Assembly: GCA_963920765.1 (NCBI GenBank)
Contig: OY987242.1
Location: 5,978,789 to 6,042,788 of the forward strand
Direction: 5' to 3'
DNA from: Ulota crispa
Taxonomy: Eukaryota; Streptophyta; Bryopsida; Orthotrichales; Orthotrichaceae
DNA: 64,000 bases
Of this stretch, positions 9,292 to 23,485 are shown piece after piece (position 1 is the stretch's first letter; each line of letters opens with the position of its first letter). The notes beneath the pieces were generated by a model, which searched no databases, was not told the origin of the DNA, and saw nothing but the letters and a program-made list of their open reading frames with translations. Made by a program: the position numbers and the translations under genes.

Positions 9292-11442
9292 CTTTACAAT
9301 TGGTAAACAATGAATGATAGACCTGCAAAAAAACAAATTAGATCACCCTAAATAATTCTAGTTTCAACAATTGCCATAACAAACTTGCAAACCTAAATCA
9401 AAATTCCAAGATAGCACTATTTTCCTTAGAAAAGGCAAGTTCAAATCAACCAAATCTTTGCTTCAAATTCAATCTCTACAAAGAAAAGAGTTTATTCCAC
9501 AAATGTTCATGAAGAGCATTCCAAACCCCCCTACATTCCAAGAACATTCACAAACCCCAAACAACTCCTTGTTTTCAAACAATTCCACAAAAAACTAGAT
9601 AACCAAAGGAAACCAAAGAGATATAATTTCTTTTGCATAAGAACAAGTGAAATGTTGAAATCAAACCACAAAAACACCCAAAGGAGTTGCAAGATAACCA
9701 TAGACTATACTATGCATACAATTAGAAATAATACAAATATATTACAAAAAAAATACAAAATGAATTTGAAAGCAACTCAAAAGCAACTCAAATGCAAAAA
9801 ATGATAACCCCATTCCATCACTCGCTTTCAATGGCATGCTTTGAAATGAAAAAAATTCTCAAACCAAGAACCTAAACCTCTAAATTCCCAAGGCACCACA
9901 ATTTGGTGCCAACAATATTTTGAAGTTCAATAAAACCTAACTAAGTTGCTATTTTTAGTATTTTTTAATTTTAGAATGATTCTATTTGAAGTCTAGTTCT
10001 AGCATCAAAAACCTAATTTTGAAAATTATTGATTGTAAATTTTCTACTCAAGATTTTGTGCAAGGGCGTCCATTGCAATCTTAACTTTCTTTAGTGTTGA
10101 GAGCTCATGAAAATGAGCCTCAAATACACTAGATCTTGGAGAAAAATTAAAACTAAAAAGTCATTTAAAAAAATTGTAAAAGAGATTTTAAAAAGTTGTA
10201 AATGGATTGGAGTTACATATGTTATGTCCTTTAACCTTGTATTTTTTTGGTGACCAACAATTTAGAATTGATATGTGAAAAGAGGATTGAAAGACTTGAA
10301 ATCATTTTTGCGGTTTTCACACCCACTTTATCAAACATTATAATCTTTCAATCCATAAGTGCTATTGTTGTGTTTTCTTTTCCTATGTGATGCCTAACAT
10401 ATTCAGTTTGAATATGTATGGTTATTTAAAAAAAAAATATTTGATACAACTTATCAAAATGTTGGTTTTTTGTTCAATTTAGAGCAAATTCCTAGAAGCT
10501 CAAAAAAGGCTTTGGGCATTTAGGGGTTAACAAATACCTCTCGAGAAACCTTGAGCACAGCCAATGTGCGCTTGTTAAAGAGATCTTCCAAAACAACTTC
10601 ACGTATTTCTATATTTCACTCTGCCTGCCTCCAAAAACATCTGGTTTTCAATCTACTCACTTCCCCAATTACAATGACATCTTTGACCTACAATTACAAA
10701 AACTTGATAATATTGCTAGATAAGCAGAATGCAATCCACCAAAAATAAAGCTGCACAATCATTATGTGCAAACCCTAAGTATTTTGGACACAAAAAAACG
10801 GAGATAACACAACAGTACAAGACATTAGAACATGAGACAAGGAAACCTTTTTGTGCGCTCAACTCTAGACATGTGAAAAGAGAAGCATTGGTAGTAGACC
10901 AAGGCCTTGGCAATCTAGCAGAATATGCACATCAAGCCGCGCAATGAAGGTCCGGAATTCTAGAACTATAAGAGACATAAGAAAATCCTGCAGAAATCTC
11001 ACATTACAAACTCTCTCACGTTCACGCATGCAAAATCCTAAATTTGCCAAAAAAACAAATCCAAACCTGCGCAATTGAAGACGCTGCAACACTCCACAAT
11101 TTACTACCTTCAAGCCAAAGGGACATGAAATTGCACAGTGCGAGAGCCTAATTGTTAAGAATAGGAAATACAACAAAGTTACAAAAGATATATAAGTTAA
11201 CCAAAGTGTGCAAGGAGAAAGAAGTAAGTAATGCAATATAAATGATCCTATTCCAAGTAGTTTTCCAACTATATACTAAAGAGAAAGGATACAAAGTTAA
11301 AGTCCTTCTCTACTTTTGGCCCATGGATTCTTTTACTAAAGTAAACTCTAGTTAACTATAGTGGAGAGCGTATTGATAGAATACTTATCTTAACACTAAT
11401 CAAGCCATTACAATCTAGATTCTTTATACAATGTTACATACC
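9292..11442. other. No gene recognised
   Basis: Anonymous AT-rich sequence. Short frames at 10729-10947 (plus) and 10865-11236 (minus) overlap each other and show no family. Confidence 0.3.
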
Positions 11443-11520
11443 ACTAGAAGGGAAATTGCGTCCTAATTGACAGATATATGACATGATTGTGTCAACTTCT
11501 CCGTCAATTAGGTCACCCTG
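11443..11520 (+). mobile_element. Solo CACTA-like terminus
   Basis: CACTAGAAGGGAAATTGCG is followed by CCTAATTGACA, ATGACATG and GTCAATTAGG, the same subterminal words as in the element at 6007-7545. No partner end was found downstream, so this looks like an end fragment. Confidence 0.4.
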
Positions 11521-11870
11521 ATTTGGTCACTTATTTGAAAAGATTTTATCAATTGGACTATCATTTTGGTCATAAGTACAGCTCAACAAGTTCCATCTTT
11601 TCTTCCAACAACACCGTGGATAAGTCAAACTATTTTTTTACTTTGCCTTGTCCTCAAAGTAACTACCAAGAAAAGTCACTGCTCAAAATAGCAAAACAAT
11701 CCACATGAATATATTGTTTAACAATCTAAACTTAGAAGTTCTATTGATGGTGTAATTTCAAGAGGAAGCTTTTGTTTACAGGAAGTTACGTGACAAGAAC
11801 CACACTTTACGGATTGCAATTGATTTTTATCTTGACATATGGAACCGCACTACCTCACATGTGTACAATC
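11521..11870. other. No gene recognised
   Basis: Short AT-rich stretch between a CACTA-like end and the 12-bp microsatellite. Nothing was identified. Confidence 0.3.
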
Positions 11871-12016
11871 TCATCCATCCTCTCATCCATCCTCTCATCC
11901 ATCCTCTCATCCATCCTCTCATCCATCCTCTCATCCATCCTCTCATCCATCCTCTCATCCATCCTCTCATCCATCCTCTCATCCATCCTCTCATCCATCC
12001 TCTCATCCATTCTCTT
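11871..12016 (+). repeat. 12-bp tandem array (TCATCCATCCTC)n
   Basis: About 12 essentially identical copies of TCATCCATCCTC, ending in a slightly altered unit. The uniformity implies recent slippage or unequal exchange. It keeps several frames open because 12 is a multiple of three, but it is not coding. Confidence 0.95.
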
Positions 12017-12035
12017 CTAGAATTTGTTAATAATA

Positions 12036-12904
12036 TACGGTACCAGTTAGTAATGATAGGTAGAACCTGTTTTGGCATTTCAAAGAAGTTTGTATAACAA
12101 AAAATGTAAAGGTCATTTTAACCTCATATTTTTGGTATGTGATTCTCATGTAATCCCAACCAACCATACCAAATCTTGGTTACTAAAAATAAAAATCCTA
12201 TTTTTGGTAAATTTTTTTTTGTCAAAATTGTAGTTTTACAAGTAAGTTGATTAAAACATGTTGGTGATGAATTTTTGAGATTTGATTGCATGGATGTGTA
12301 GGAGACATTCATGCCCACACCTTTCCTTCTAACAAACATCTTCAAAAAGGTCAAAATTCCTTCAATGGAGACTTGAACGTTGGTGTAGTCATAACCAAAT
12401 CTAGTAAATAGGTAATTCTTTATGGTAATTAAATTGTGCTATTTGACTCATACATTATGATTAAATCTATACCTTTGAACATAATGATATGTTTATTTAG
12501 TCAAAAGCTAATTAAGAAATGGAGATATTTATTTTACTAAATTTGGTCATGATCATTGTAGCATTAAAATTCTATTGATTGAATTTTGAACTTTTTGAAG
12601 ATGTTTATTAGTAGGAAAGGTGTGGGCATGAATGTCTCCTACACATCCATGCAATCAAATCTCAAAAATTCATCACCAATGTATTTTAATTAACTTTCTT
12701 GTAAAACTGCAATTTTGACAAAAAAAAACTTACCAAAAATAGGATTTTTATTTTTAGTAACCAAGATTTGGTATGGTTGATTGGGATTGCATGAGAATCA
12801 CATACCAAAAATATGAGGTTAAAATGACCTTTACATTTTTGGTTACACAAACTTCTTTGAAATGCCAAAACAAGTTCTACCTATCATTACTAACTAGTAT
12901 TGTA
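12036..12904. mobile_element. Long-inverted-repeat (foldback) element
   Basis: Two arms of about 335 bp (12036-12372 and 12568-12904) are near-exact inverses: GTTAGTAATGATAGGTAGAA at the left end matches TTCTACCTATCATTACTAAC at the right. Further in, ATTTTGACCTTTTTGAAGATG-type sequence meets its mirror. The outer ends read TACGGTACCAG and CTAGTATTGTA. The spacer is about 200 bp, AT-rich and non-coding. A partial copy lies at 25262-25975. Confidence 0.8.
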
Positions 12905-13015
12905 CTATATCCAAGTCATCAAAATAAACGTGGATACAGTGTCTACATGTCCATGTATCAGCAAATTTCCAACCCACTTACAATGCTTGCATGGCTTTTG
13001 TTCAAATATAAGTTA

Positions 13016-13500
13016 CTAGTTTACATACCCGTTGTACCAACAAAAGCAACAAAAACATCTTTGCAATAAATAAATTGTGCAATAGCAATCTTATCCTGGT
13101 ACCACCCTATCCATATGCCTCCTATCTCAGCGCCCCCTATCTTGGTGCCTATCTCCATGCCTCTATCATTGTGCCCTCTATCCTTGTGCCCTCCAAATTT
13201 TACTTCATTCCATTTATAAATTTAGTTAAACTTGTACTTTACTCTATTTTACTTTTCATCTAACATGGGATTCTTTTAAAGAATATATGAGCGTTCTGAT
13301 TGGCCAAGAGAAAGTTGTGGTGCAATTACCGGTGACATGTTGTTAACACCTAGTGAAGCAAATAAAGAGAGTGTTGTGGTGTAACTTGCAGCAAGTGGTA
13401 ACTTGCAATGAGTGATGTAACTTGTAGTGATTTGTCATACTGTATTCTTATTCTACTCTATTTTATATTTCATCCAAAATAGGATTCTTTTATATATCTA
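13016..13500 (-). mobile_element. Helitron-like copy 1 (3' end at 13016)
   Basis: On the minus strand it ends with the hairpin-like GTTGGTACAACGGG, then TATGTAAA, then CTAG|T at 13016, the classic Helitron 3' arrangement. Inside lie a few degenerate CCTATCxxTGTGCC units (13090-13195) and the family block GGCCAAGAGAAAGTTGTGG at about 13303. The 5' end appears to abut copy 2. There is no RepHel protein. Confidence 0.6.
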
Positions 13501-13534
13501 CTAGTTTAAGCACTTATTGTACCAACAGAGTTAA

Positions 13535-15648
<2,114 letters not shown>

Positions 15649-15864
15649 TAGAATTGCCAATGACATGTTGTTAACTTCTAGTGAAGCATATAAAAGATGG
15701 TCGTAGGTGATTTTACTTTATTTCATTTATAACTTTAGTTAAACTTGTACTCTACTCTCTTTTTTAGGTGGAACTAAAGATGGAGCTTTGCGGAATCATC
15801 CTCCTCACCCACGGAATTGTCGAGTTTAACTGCCACCACCACCATGCGGTATTCAATATTTATA

Positions 15865-16775
15865 TCTATATTAATAAAAGAATAGTGGTCAATCAGTTAG
15901 GGCCTATCATATAATAGCATTCAATCAGTTGGAGTCGGGCATAAGTTAGATTTGGGCATGATTAGGATCAAAAAGGTATAAATGGATTAAAAAAATCACC
16001 TATGACTCTTTTATCTACTTCACTAGACGTAAACAACAAGTCACTGGCAGTGGCACCGTCACTAGCAATTGCACCACAACTTTCTCTCGGCCAAAAGAAG
16101 GCACGGAGATAAAGGGGCACAAGGATGAGGGGACACGGGGATAAGGGGGCACGGGAATAAGGGAGCACGGGGATAAGGGGGCACGGGAATAAGGGGGCAC
16201 GGGGATAAGGGGACACGATAATAAGAAAGCACGGGGATAGGGGGGCACGAGGATAAAGGGACACGAGAATAAGAAGGCACGGGGGGATAGGGGGGCACGG
16301 GGATAAGGGGACACGAGAATAAGAAGGCATGGGGATAGGGGGGCACAAGGATAAGGAGACACAAGAATAAGAGGGCACAGGGAGATAGGGGGGCACGGGG
16401 ATAAGGGGACACAAGAATAAGAAGGCATGGAGATAGAGAGGCACGGGGATAAGGGGACACAAGAATAAGAAGGCACGGGGATAGAAGGGCACGAGGATAA
16501 GGGGACACGAGAATAAGAGGGCACAAGGGGATAGGGGGGCACGAGGATAAGGGGACACGAGAATAAGAGGGCACAAGGGGATAGGGGGGCACAAGGATAA
16601 GGGGACACAAGAATAAGAGGGCACAGGGATAGAGGGGCATGGAGATAGAAGGATGCAAGGATAGGGAGACATGGGGATATGGGGCATGGGATAAGGAGGC
16701 ACGGGGATAGAGTAGAGGGCACATGGATAGGGAGTGGGGGGTATAAACCCGTCGGTACGACGGGCAATATACTAA
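15865..16775 (+). mobile_element. Helitron-like copy 3, plus strand
   Basis: The 5' end is A|TCTATATTAATAAAAGAATAG, the TC start typical of plant Helitrons. The 3' end has a seven-base-pair hairpin (CCCGTCG-GTA-CGACGGG), then CAATATA, then CTAA|T at 16775. It carries a block antisense to GAGAAAGTTGTGGTGCAA and a G-rich minisatellite. It has no protein and is non-autonomous. Confidence 0.68.
16096..16725 (+). repeat. G-rich minisatellite inside Helitron copy 3
   Basis: Roughly 15-17-bp units such as GGGGGCACGGGGATAAG alternate with GACACGAGAATAAGAAG, giving a composite unit of about 30-50 bp repeated some 15 times. It is the complement of the CCCCTATCCCTGTGCC units in the other copies. The long minus-strand frames across it are repeat artefacts. 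Confidence 0.85.
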
Positions 16776-16781
16776 TAGAGA

Positions 16782-17216
16782 CTAATATACTACCCGTTGT
16801 ACCAACGGGATTATGCCCCCTACCCCTTATTCCCGTGCCCCCTATCCCTGTGCCCCCTATCTTTGTGTTCTCTATTCTGGTGTCCTCTATCCCAGTGTCC
16901 CATATTCCCGTGCTCCCTATCCTCATGCCCTATCCCCATGCTCTCTTTTGGCCGAGAGAAAGTTGTGGTGCAACTCTTAGTGACTTGTTGTTAATGCCTA
17001 GTGAAGCTATAGGTGATTTTACTTTATTTCATTTATAACTTTCCAATCCTAATCATGCCTGACCCTCTCCTAGTCATGCTTGACCCTCTCCTAGTCATGC
17101 CTGACCCTCTCTTAGTCATGCATGGCCCTCTCCTAGTCATGCATGGCCCTCTCCTAGTCATGCCCAACCTTAACTGGCTGAGAATTGACTGAACGCTATT
17201 CTTTTATTAAAATAGA
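16782..17216 (-). mobile_element. Helitron-like copy 4, minus strand
   Basis: The 5' end (minus) is A|TCTATTTTAATAAAAGAATAG at 17216. The 3' end is the hairpin CCCGTTG-GTA-CAACGGG, then TAGTATATTAG|T at 16782. It holds about six CCCCTATCCC(G/T)GTG units, the GGCCGAGAGAAAGTTGTGG block and a 21-bp tandem repeat. It lies tail to tail with copy 3, six bases apart. Confidence 0.68.
17058..17162 (+). repeat. 21-bp tandem repeat, five units
   Basis: Five units of CCTGACCCTCTCCTAGTCATG with one or two changes each, near the 5' terminus of Helitron copy 4. Confidence 0.85.
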
Positions 17217-18715
17217 TAGATACTACATCCTATGTTCTAGACTATGCTCTACTACTTCATCCCAACTATGGCAACACTACGCTTATTGTTTGCTTCCTTA
17301 ATATGGTTCCCTATAGTATAAATTGTACATCAATCAAGCAAGTTGTAATATCTTCACAACAAAGTCTAAAGTTAATTACACTTGGCCTTCTTCTTCTTCC
17401 ACCTTGATTTCCTAAATGCACAGCTGTTTCCCTATATCAATGCACATCAAAATTCCCACTTCAATTATAAATGTAATATCAAAGACTTCCACATGGTTTC
17501 CATTAGATTTTACTCTCTTAGAGCTCATATGCAGGACCCTTTTTACAACAACAAAATATACACAAAGATAACAAAATATGTCAAAGCAAATATACATGCA
17601 TTGCCTGACATTTTTTGCCACCTACATGCGACTACTAATTTTACAATCCTCACACCAACTTTTCAAGGATGTTTGAGCATACCTTTACACTTGTCATAGC
17701 ATTTTATCCCTAACTCATGTGCCATTAACTTCCCTTTTTTTCATTTAAAAAAATATTATTACAAAAACTATGAATTGTATTAGTACGTTTCATATCCCCC
17801 ATAGAAGACCAATATTTCAATTCCAATGCAAAGTGCAGATAAGCAAGTGGCAATGGATTTAACAACCTTCATAAAAATATCAACAAGAGGAAATGTGCCC
17901 TCACTTGCTTCACGCTGCGCCCCTCACTAGTGTCACGCTATACCCTTCAATAAGTGGCAAGAGAGTTTGCTAAACAAGATCAATCTCAAGAGTCAAAATA
18001 GAAATTGCTCTTTGCGACGTGTCTTCTAACTAAAGACCTGCCTTCTTCTTGCACCAAAAACACATCAACTCTACGTTGCATTCCACATGAAGAACCTATT
18101 TCCCCATCTTATTGAGAAAAATTAGAAAGAAAGCTCCAGCTTCGAAGCTTCTCGAACTCAAGCTCCAGCACGTCTCCAGCTCTAGAGCAGCAAGTCTATT
18201 GGAACCATACTGAAACCCTTGGACTTGGCACCAAGTGAAACCTAAGTTGAAACCCTAGTTAGATCGAAGGTGAGAGATGCCACCACGCACTTGATCAACG
18301 ATCATCAAATTTTCTCCTAATCAACGGCAGGGACGGGGCCGGGACAACTATTCTTTTTTTTAATCAAACAACTCCTATTTCTTAAGGCCGGGGGAGGGGG
18401 GGTATCACAGGAGATATTGACCTCGTTCATGTCGTTGGTTTTAGGGAAAATATACTCGTCAAAGCTCTAAAATATCAAAATCACCCCTGCCTTTGTGTAG
18501 GAATAACACTTACATCCATGTTTTTTGAGATAATATAAAAAACGTCCCTCAATTATTATGGAACATCAAAGATACTCTTGTGTTGCTTGAACTATAAATA
18601 ATATCCCTACCTCTCTTGTGTCTTCTACTGAATTTTTTGGTAAATATTAAGATGACAATGGAAATTACAAAAATTAAATGTAGGTTGAACGCAAGCCAAA
18701 TCTTGGAAGCAACCT
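17217..18715. other. No gene recognised
   Basis: Mostly AT-rich. The stretch 17890-18400 is somewhat richer in GC (TCGAAGCTTCTCGAACTCAA and similar) but no frame or domain could be supported. Confidence 0.3.
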
Positions 18716-19465
18716 CTTTCTAAAGGACCATTGTCACCTCAGAGGATAAATGGGATTTTGGGCACGTACCTACAACTAAACCACTTTGTGTGATTTTTTG
18801 ACACTATAATGGAAGATGGGGAATATACATGCATGGGCATCTAATTTTTTCTTCATTTCAACATTTATTGAGGAAATTATGCAAGAATTTAACAAAACTA
18901 GGGGAAGAGTGGTAGCTTGGGCAGCACAAAAAGCGTTTTTAAAAATAGTGGTTTTTTGAAATTAAAGTTTGGAACTGGTTCTTTAGATTTACATGCATGT
19001 GGGAAGCTTTGAATTATTCAATTTCAATAAATGAGGTGAAGGTTATGAAGAGTTTTAGTTTGCAAGTAGGCATGGTTTTGAGAGACTCCGTATCTACTTG
19101 CAAACTAAAACTCTTCATAGCTTTCATCTTGTTCTTTGAAATTGAATAATTCAAAACTTTCCACATATATGCAAATTTAAAGAACCAATTTCAAGTTTTT
19201 ATTTTTTTTAAATGTAATTTAAAAAATATATAATTTTTAAAGAAGTTTTTGGGCTATCCAAGCTGCACCTCCTCCACTAGTTTTTATAAATTCTTGCATA
19301 ACTTCTTCAGTAAATGTTGGAATGAAGAAAAAGTTAGATGCCCACTCAAATCTTTGAATTCCCCACATTCTATAAAAGTTTTAAAAATCACACAAAGTGG
19401 TTGAGTTGTAAGTACATGCTTGAAATCTCACATGTCCCCGCAAAGGGACAACGGTCCTTTAGGGG
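18716..19465. mobile_element. TTAA-type foldback element (family B)
   Basis: Two arms of about 370 bp are inverses of each other around an apex near 19088; GTTTTAGTTTGCAAGTAG pairs with CTACTTGCAAACTAAAAC. The right end is GGTCCTTTAGGGG followed by TTAA (19466-19469). The left end is worn (TTTCTAAAGGACC). It is non-coding. The same arms occur at 54389 and 26790. Confidence 0.75.
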
Positions 19466-19469
19466 TTAA

Positions 19470-20571
19470 GCTCTACGTAGGGTGTTTGCATGTAAGTCCA
19501 TTGTGGTCAAAGCCATTTCAATGACTACATAGTAATTTTTGTTGTTATTTTAATATTTAAATAAAATTGCAATGAATAAACACAAAAAAACTACAAGCAT
19601 TAATGATACTCTCAAAGATAATCAAGGGTATAGTTGAGAGTCCTACAAAAAGCCAAGGGTACTTTTGATGTTTCAAACATTTGAGGGGTGTATTTGATAT
19701 TTTGAAAGAATTTAGGGATATTTTTGATATTTTCCCTTGTTTTAAACTCTTAAATGCCCAAGGCCTTTCTGAGCTTCTTGGGATTTCTATGAAATTAAAC
19801 AATCTTTTCACAAATTTCATGAAGTTTTCTTTGATTGTAATTGTACAAACTTAAACTAAACATGTTAAAGATTACATAAAAAAAGAAAATACAACAATAT
19901 TACTTGTAGTTTGAAAAATCATGATGTTTGAACATGAGGGTATAAAAAATGCAAAAGGGACTTGAAGTCTTCCAATCCTCATTTCACATGTCAAATCTAA
20001 AAATCTAGTCACCAAAAACCTTTAAAATTTGAGGTCATTACACATCTAACTTTAATCAATGTAGAGCTTTTGAAACCTACTCCTACATATATTTTAAATG
20101 AATTTCTAATGTAGATTATTCTTTGAGCTCTAGTGTAAGTGATACATTACCGTAATTAGAGTCTCCGTTGTTACGCCCAAATTAATGGGACGCTTATTGA
20201 GCATCTGGATCTCCCAAATGCACACAAATGAACAATGCCTGCACCACATGAGATGAAGATTCAAACTGAATTCAATTTGATGCACGCTTGTACTCCTAAG
20301 TGGATTTTAGAATAAGTTGGACATTGTATACCTGTCAATGACAGAGCACAGCTTGAAGACACGGATCATAAGTTTAAACAGTGGATAAGACTGCCATACC
20401 TGCTATACCTACCCTCTAAACATCCTTGCAACTTTTTCAAAAACTACCTGGGCAGAACCCCAGTGTTCATCGTAGACCCTCTAAACCGTATACCTAATTC
20501 TTGCAACCAGAAAATACGAGTATCGGGATTGGGAAAGTCATTTAAGGGAATTACTATGCTTGAAAGCTCAC
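19470..20571. other. No gene; downstream side of the proteasome fragment
   Basis: I looked on the minus strand for the second proteasome beta-2 exon (VQFTEYxQKN and later motifs) and saw nothing like it. The sequence is otherwise anonymous. Confidence 0.35.
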
Positions 20572-20727
20572 CTGTAGCCGATCTCGCCGGTGACGCCGAT
20601 CAGCTGGTGCGAGTTGGGGATTATGATCTTGTCCTCGTTGGTCTTCTGCATGACGATGCTTTGCTTTTGCGAGCTGTCGGCCACCACCAGCGCAAAGCCA
20701 GCACCCACTAGCCCGAATGGTCTCCAT
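20572..20727 (-). pseudogene. Orphan exon 1 of proteasome subunit beta type-2
   Basis: The minus-strand peptide FGLVGAGFALVVADSSQKQS, then IVMQKTNEDKIIIPNSHQLI, then GVTGEIGYR, matches the N-terminal exon of the 20S proteasome beta-2 (PBD) subunit (family pattern FGLVGxxFAIVxADTS...SxxxHKxNEDKIMxLDSHKLxxxSGExGDR). The exon ends at AG|GTGAGC, a perfect donor at the place where plant PBD exon 1 ends. The natural ATG-GAG start is present at 20727, but two bases are missing between it and the FGLVG frame, and conserved residues are changed. No later exon was found. It is a fragment and almost certainly not functional. Confidence 0.65.
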
Positions 20728-20808
20728 AGTTGCGGCTGAGATTTAGTGCACTGGATTGGTTGTGAATGAACTCGAGAAGAACTTCGGCCTGACTTCAAAC
20801 TAACTTAA

Positions 20809-21714
20809 CCCTTTAAAGACCACACACATTTTCCCAAAATCCACTAGAAAACTGGGCAATAAGATCAGATGTGCATTTGAAACAAATTTGGACCCAATTT
20901 GAATAATTCAACCATACAAATGTGAAAGGCATCTTGTTTGTTGCAATTCATCAAAATTTCAGTTAGATTTATTATTGGAGGCAAAATATTATAATGATTG
21001 AGTGTGCCGTATATAGAAAATCTCTAGTTTTCCATGCTTGTGTGGCTTTGAATGTTAGCGCTTTATGCAAGTTTTGATTGAGAAAAGCCTTACATTTTTA
21101 GAAAATAAGGTTTCCCACCTTTCCAACAAGACTAGTTGCACTCAAAATAGACAAAAATAGCAATCACAAGGTGTAGCTAAGTGGACAAAAAGGGTCAAAA
21201 ATCTCATTTTCTTTGCTACCCTAAAATGTTTCTACAAGAAATTTGATAATTGTTACAAAAAATCCAATCACTGAAATCAATCAAGAATTGGCCTTTAATG
21301 TAGGATGAATTTTTTTATAAATAAGTTGATAGCATCATTTCAATGGATTCTCAAATATGACAATTGTACAATTACCATATAGAGAAACAATACAAGCGTA
21401 TTCCTTGAGCAATTTGAAGTTTTTTAAGATTGTACAATTGAAATATGGCATTCTTGTTGGATGCTTAATGTATTTTGTTGTTGCTTTGATCCATCTTTGA
21501 CCAAATATGAATACGTATTTTGAGGTCATGATGTATAAACACCATTATTTATCAACTCCCATATCTGATTCTATTGTCATTTTTTGAGTTTGATGCAAAA
21601 TTCTTGTGATCACCAGCATTCTTCAAGATCATTTTCCAAAATGTAAGCAATTTTACTTTATAGACCAAAAACTACTCTCCCGAACCAAAATATGGTTCGG
21701 TGGTCTCTAAAGGG
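20809..21714. mobile_element. TTAA element, family D, copy 1
   Basis: TTAA (20805-20808), then CCCTTTAAAGACCACACACA ... GGTGGTCTCTAAAGGG, then TTAA (21715-21718). It is 906 bp. The second copy is at 58366-59263 in the opposite orientation and matches end to end. It has no transposase. Confidence 0.8.
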
Positions 21715-21718
21715 TTAA

Positions 21719-23419
21719 CAGCAAATCGAGCGACAAGCCCAAACTCTTTAGCCAACTAAGCTTAAGCTCTCTCAGCCAACCATCTTCTAAACTTACGAAG
21801 CTTGCCTGGCTCGGGGAAGGGGCCTTCTGGAACAACCTAGTTACCCAGTCACCCGGTCACTTAGCTAGTAAGTTTTTCAGTAGGTGGCGTCAATAAGTTA
21901 CTGGAACTTCTGCTGGAAGATTAACCCTTTACTAGTAGGGCATAGTAGATACACTCGAAGATACATTGTTGTATAAATGGCATTTGTTACCATCAAGAAG
22001 TTTTAATTTGGGATCTCAAATAGCTCACTAGGATCTCATTGATCTATATTTCAACTTCTTTGTTGATCTCAAATGTAGGAAAGGTGTAAATCCATTTCAA
22101 ATACAAAAAAAATGTGACAAGGTTTTAAATCCAAATCCTAACTTCATGTTAGTGACCATATGTGTAACTAGCATATACAAAGTAAGCTCTTTCTATCATT
22201 TTTCTAAAGTCAATTATTAATTGAGTTCATGAAAAGGACCAGAGCTCAATCAATCAGACGTATGGGAGTAAAACAAACATGCAATTTGTCTTGTGACAAC
22301 CATGACTAGCTTAACTATAAATCAGATACACATTCACTTGAGAATCATCACAAACTCTCAAATAGTGAATTTCATTGCCACATCAATGATCAATTGAATT
22401 GGTACTGAGTCAAAGTCTAAATAGATTTGAAAATTTCATTGAGTCAACATACCTTGACTTAATGCTTTTCTAGTTTACAATACCTCAACACAATTTCAAT
22501 CCATTTCTTATCGATATTATTTCAATCACTTTTGACAATGCACTAAATCTAAATGATCACTTTTGATTAGAGGGGATTGAAAAATGTACCTACTAGTACT
22601 AAATCAATCACACATTGAAAACTATAACATTAAAATATTGACTCAAAACTTAAAGGTATTTATAAAATAAGTGCTGTCCTCACAAAAATTTGGAAGCACG
22701 TGAATGGTTTGTAGGATGTTTTGAACATCAAGAATCATGTAAAGATCACAAATTCCTCTATCATGCTTGGCCTTAGATATAAAGACTTGAGGACTCATAG
22801 TTTGCCAAGTGAGCTGAGGGCATTGAACCAACCTATTAAGGTGAGTAGCTAGAACTTCCTGATATATTCATAGGAATGCTAAATCTTTTACAATTAGATT
22901 TTGTACTTCATTTTTCAAAGACACTTTAAAAATCAATTTTAAATGTCCATAGAAAGTCAATTCAAGCTCACCAGATACACAGTGCAACAAGGTTTGTCAG
23001 AACTTACTCAGGCAAAATGCTTTTTCAAAACAGGCTTGTTGTGTGATATCCTACCTGTGCTTTTAACTCCTTTGGAAGTTGAGTTGCAAGCACGACGTCT
23101 GAGAATACAACACATTTTGTAAGTTTTTCAAACGCATTTGAGAATTCAGAATTGTGTCTTATTGTAAAACAGAAAGGACATAAAGCCTGTGTTTTGACAT
23201 TTTCTAATACAACCAACATCAACTCCTGAAAAGAAAAAGTACGCCCAAACCAAAATTCCTTGAAAATCAGGAGACAACGAATTTTGCACAAGCTTATACA
23301 TCGGCATTTCTAGGAGTGTTCACGGAACCAAAATATCCTGAATCCAGTAGTGCTAACGCAGAACACTACAAAAATATTCCCTGACTCAACATTGTCAAAT
23401 AGCAACAATATAACAATAC
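21719..23419. other. No gene recognised
   Basis: AT-rich. The frame at 22643-22831 (minus) and several shorter ones show no domain. Confidence 0.3.
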
Positions 23420-23485
23420 CTTGGAAAGGTCGAGAGGCGCGTTCTCCCGCTGCTCCGGCACGATGAGATCCAGCAATAAGGCCTT
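23420..23485 (-). pseudogene. Orphan exon of NOT9/Rcd1 (CCR4-NOT subunit)
   Basis: Read on the minus strand, 22 codons give KALLLDLIVPEQRENAPLDL followed by SK, ending at AAG|GTATTG, a good donor. In NOT9/Rcd1/CNOT9 the family pattern is SAEQLVLDLSNPELRENALL followed by ELSK, with an intron after LSK in plants as I recall it. NOT9 is an armadillo-type subunit of the CCR4-NOT mRNA deadenylase. A stop lies just upstream in the same frame, and the next exon (KREIFQDLAPLLW) is absent nearby. The match is short, so confidence is moderate. Confidence 0.5.

Noticed and set aside
11827-12097. Frames encoding SSIL, HPSS or RGWM repeats
   Set aside because: Translation of the 12-bp array.
15968-16926. 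Long minus-strand frames rich in LSPCPLIPVP-like repeats
   Set aside because: Same reason: a minisatellite inside a Helitron-like element, open in three frames.
22643-22831. A minus frame looking vaguely like a retroelement protein
   Set aside because: No reverse transcriptase or integrase motif in this or neighbouring frames.
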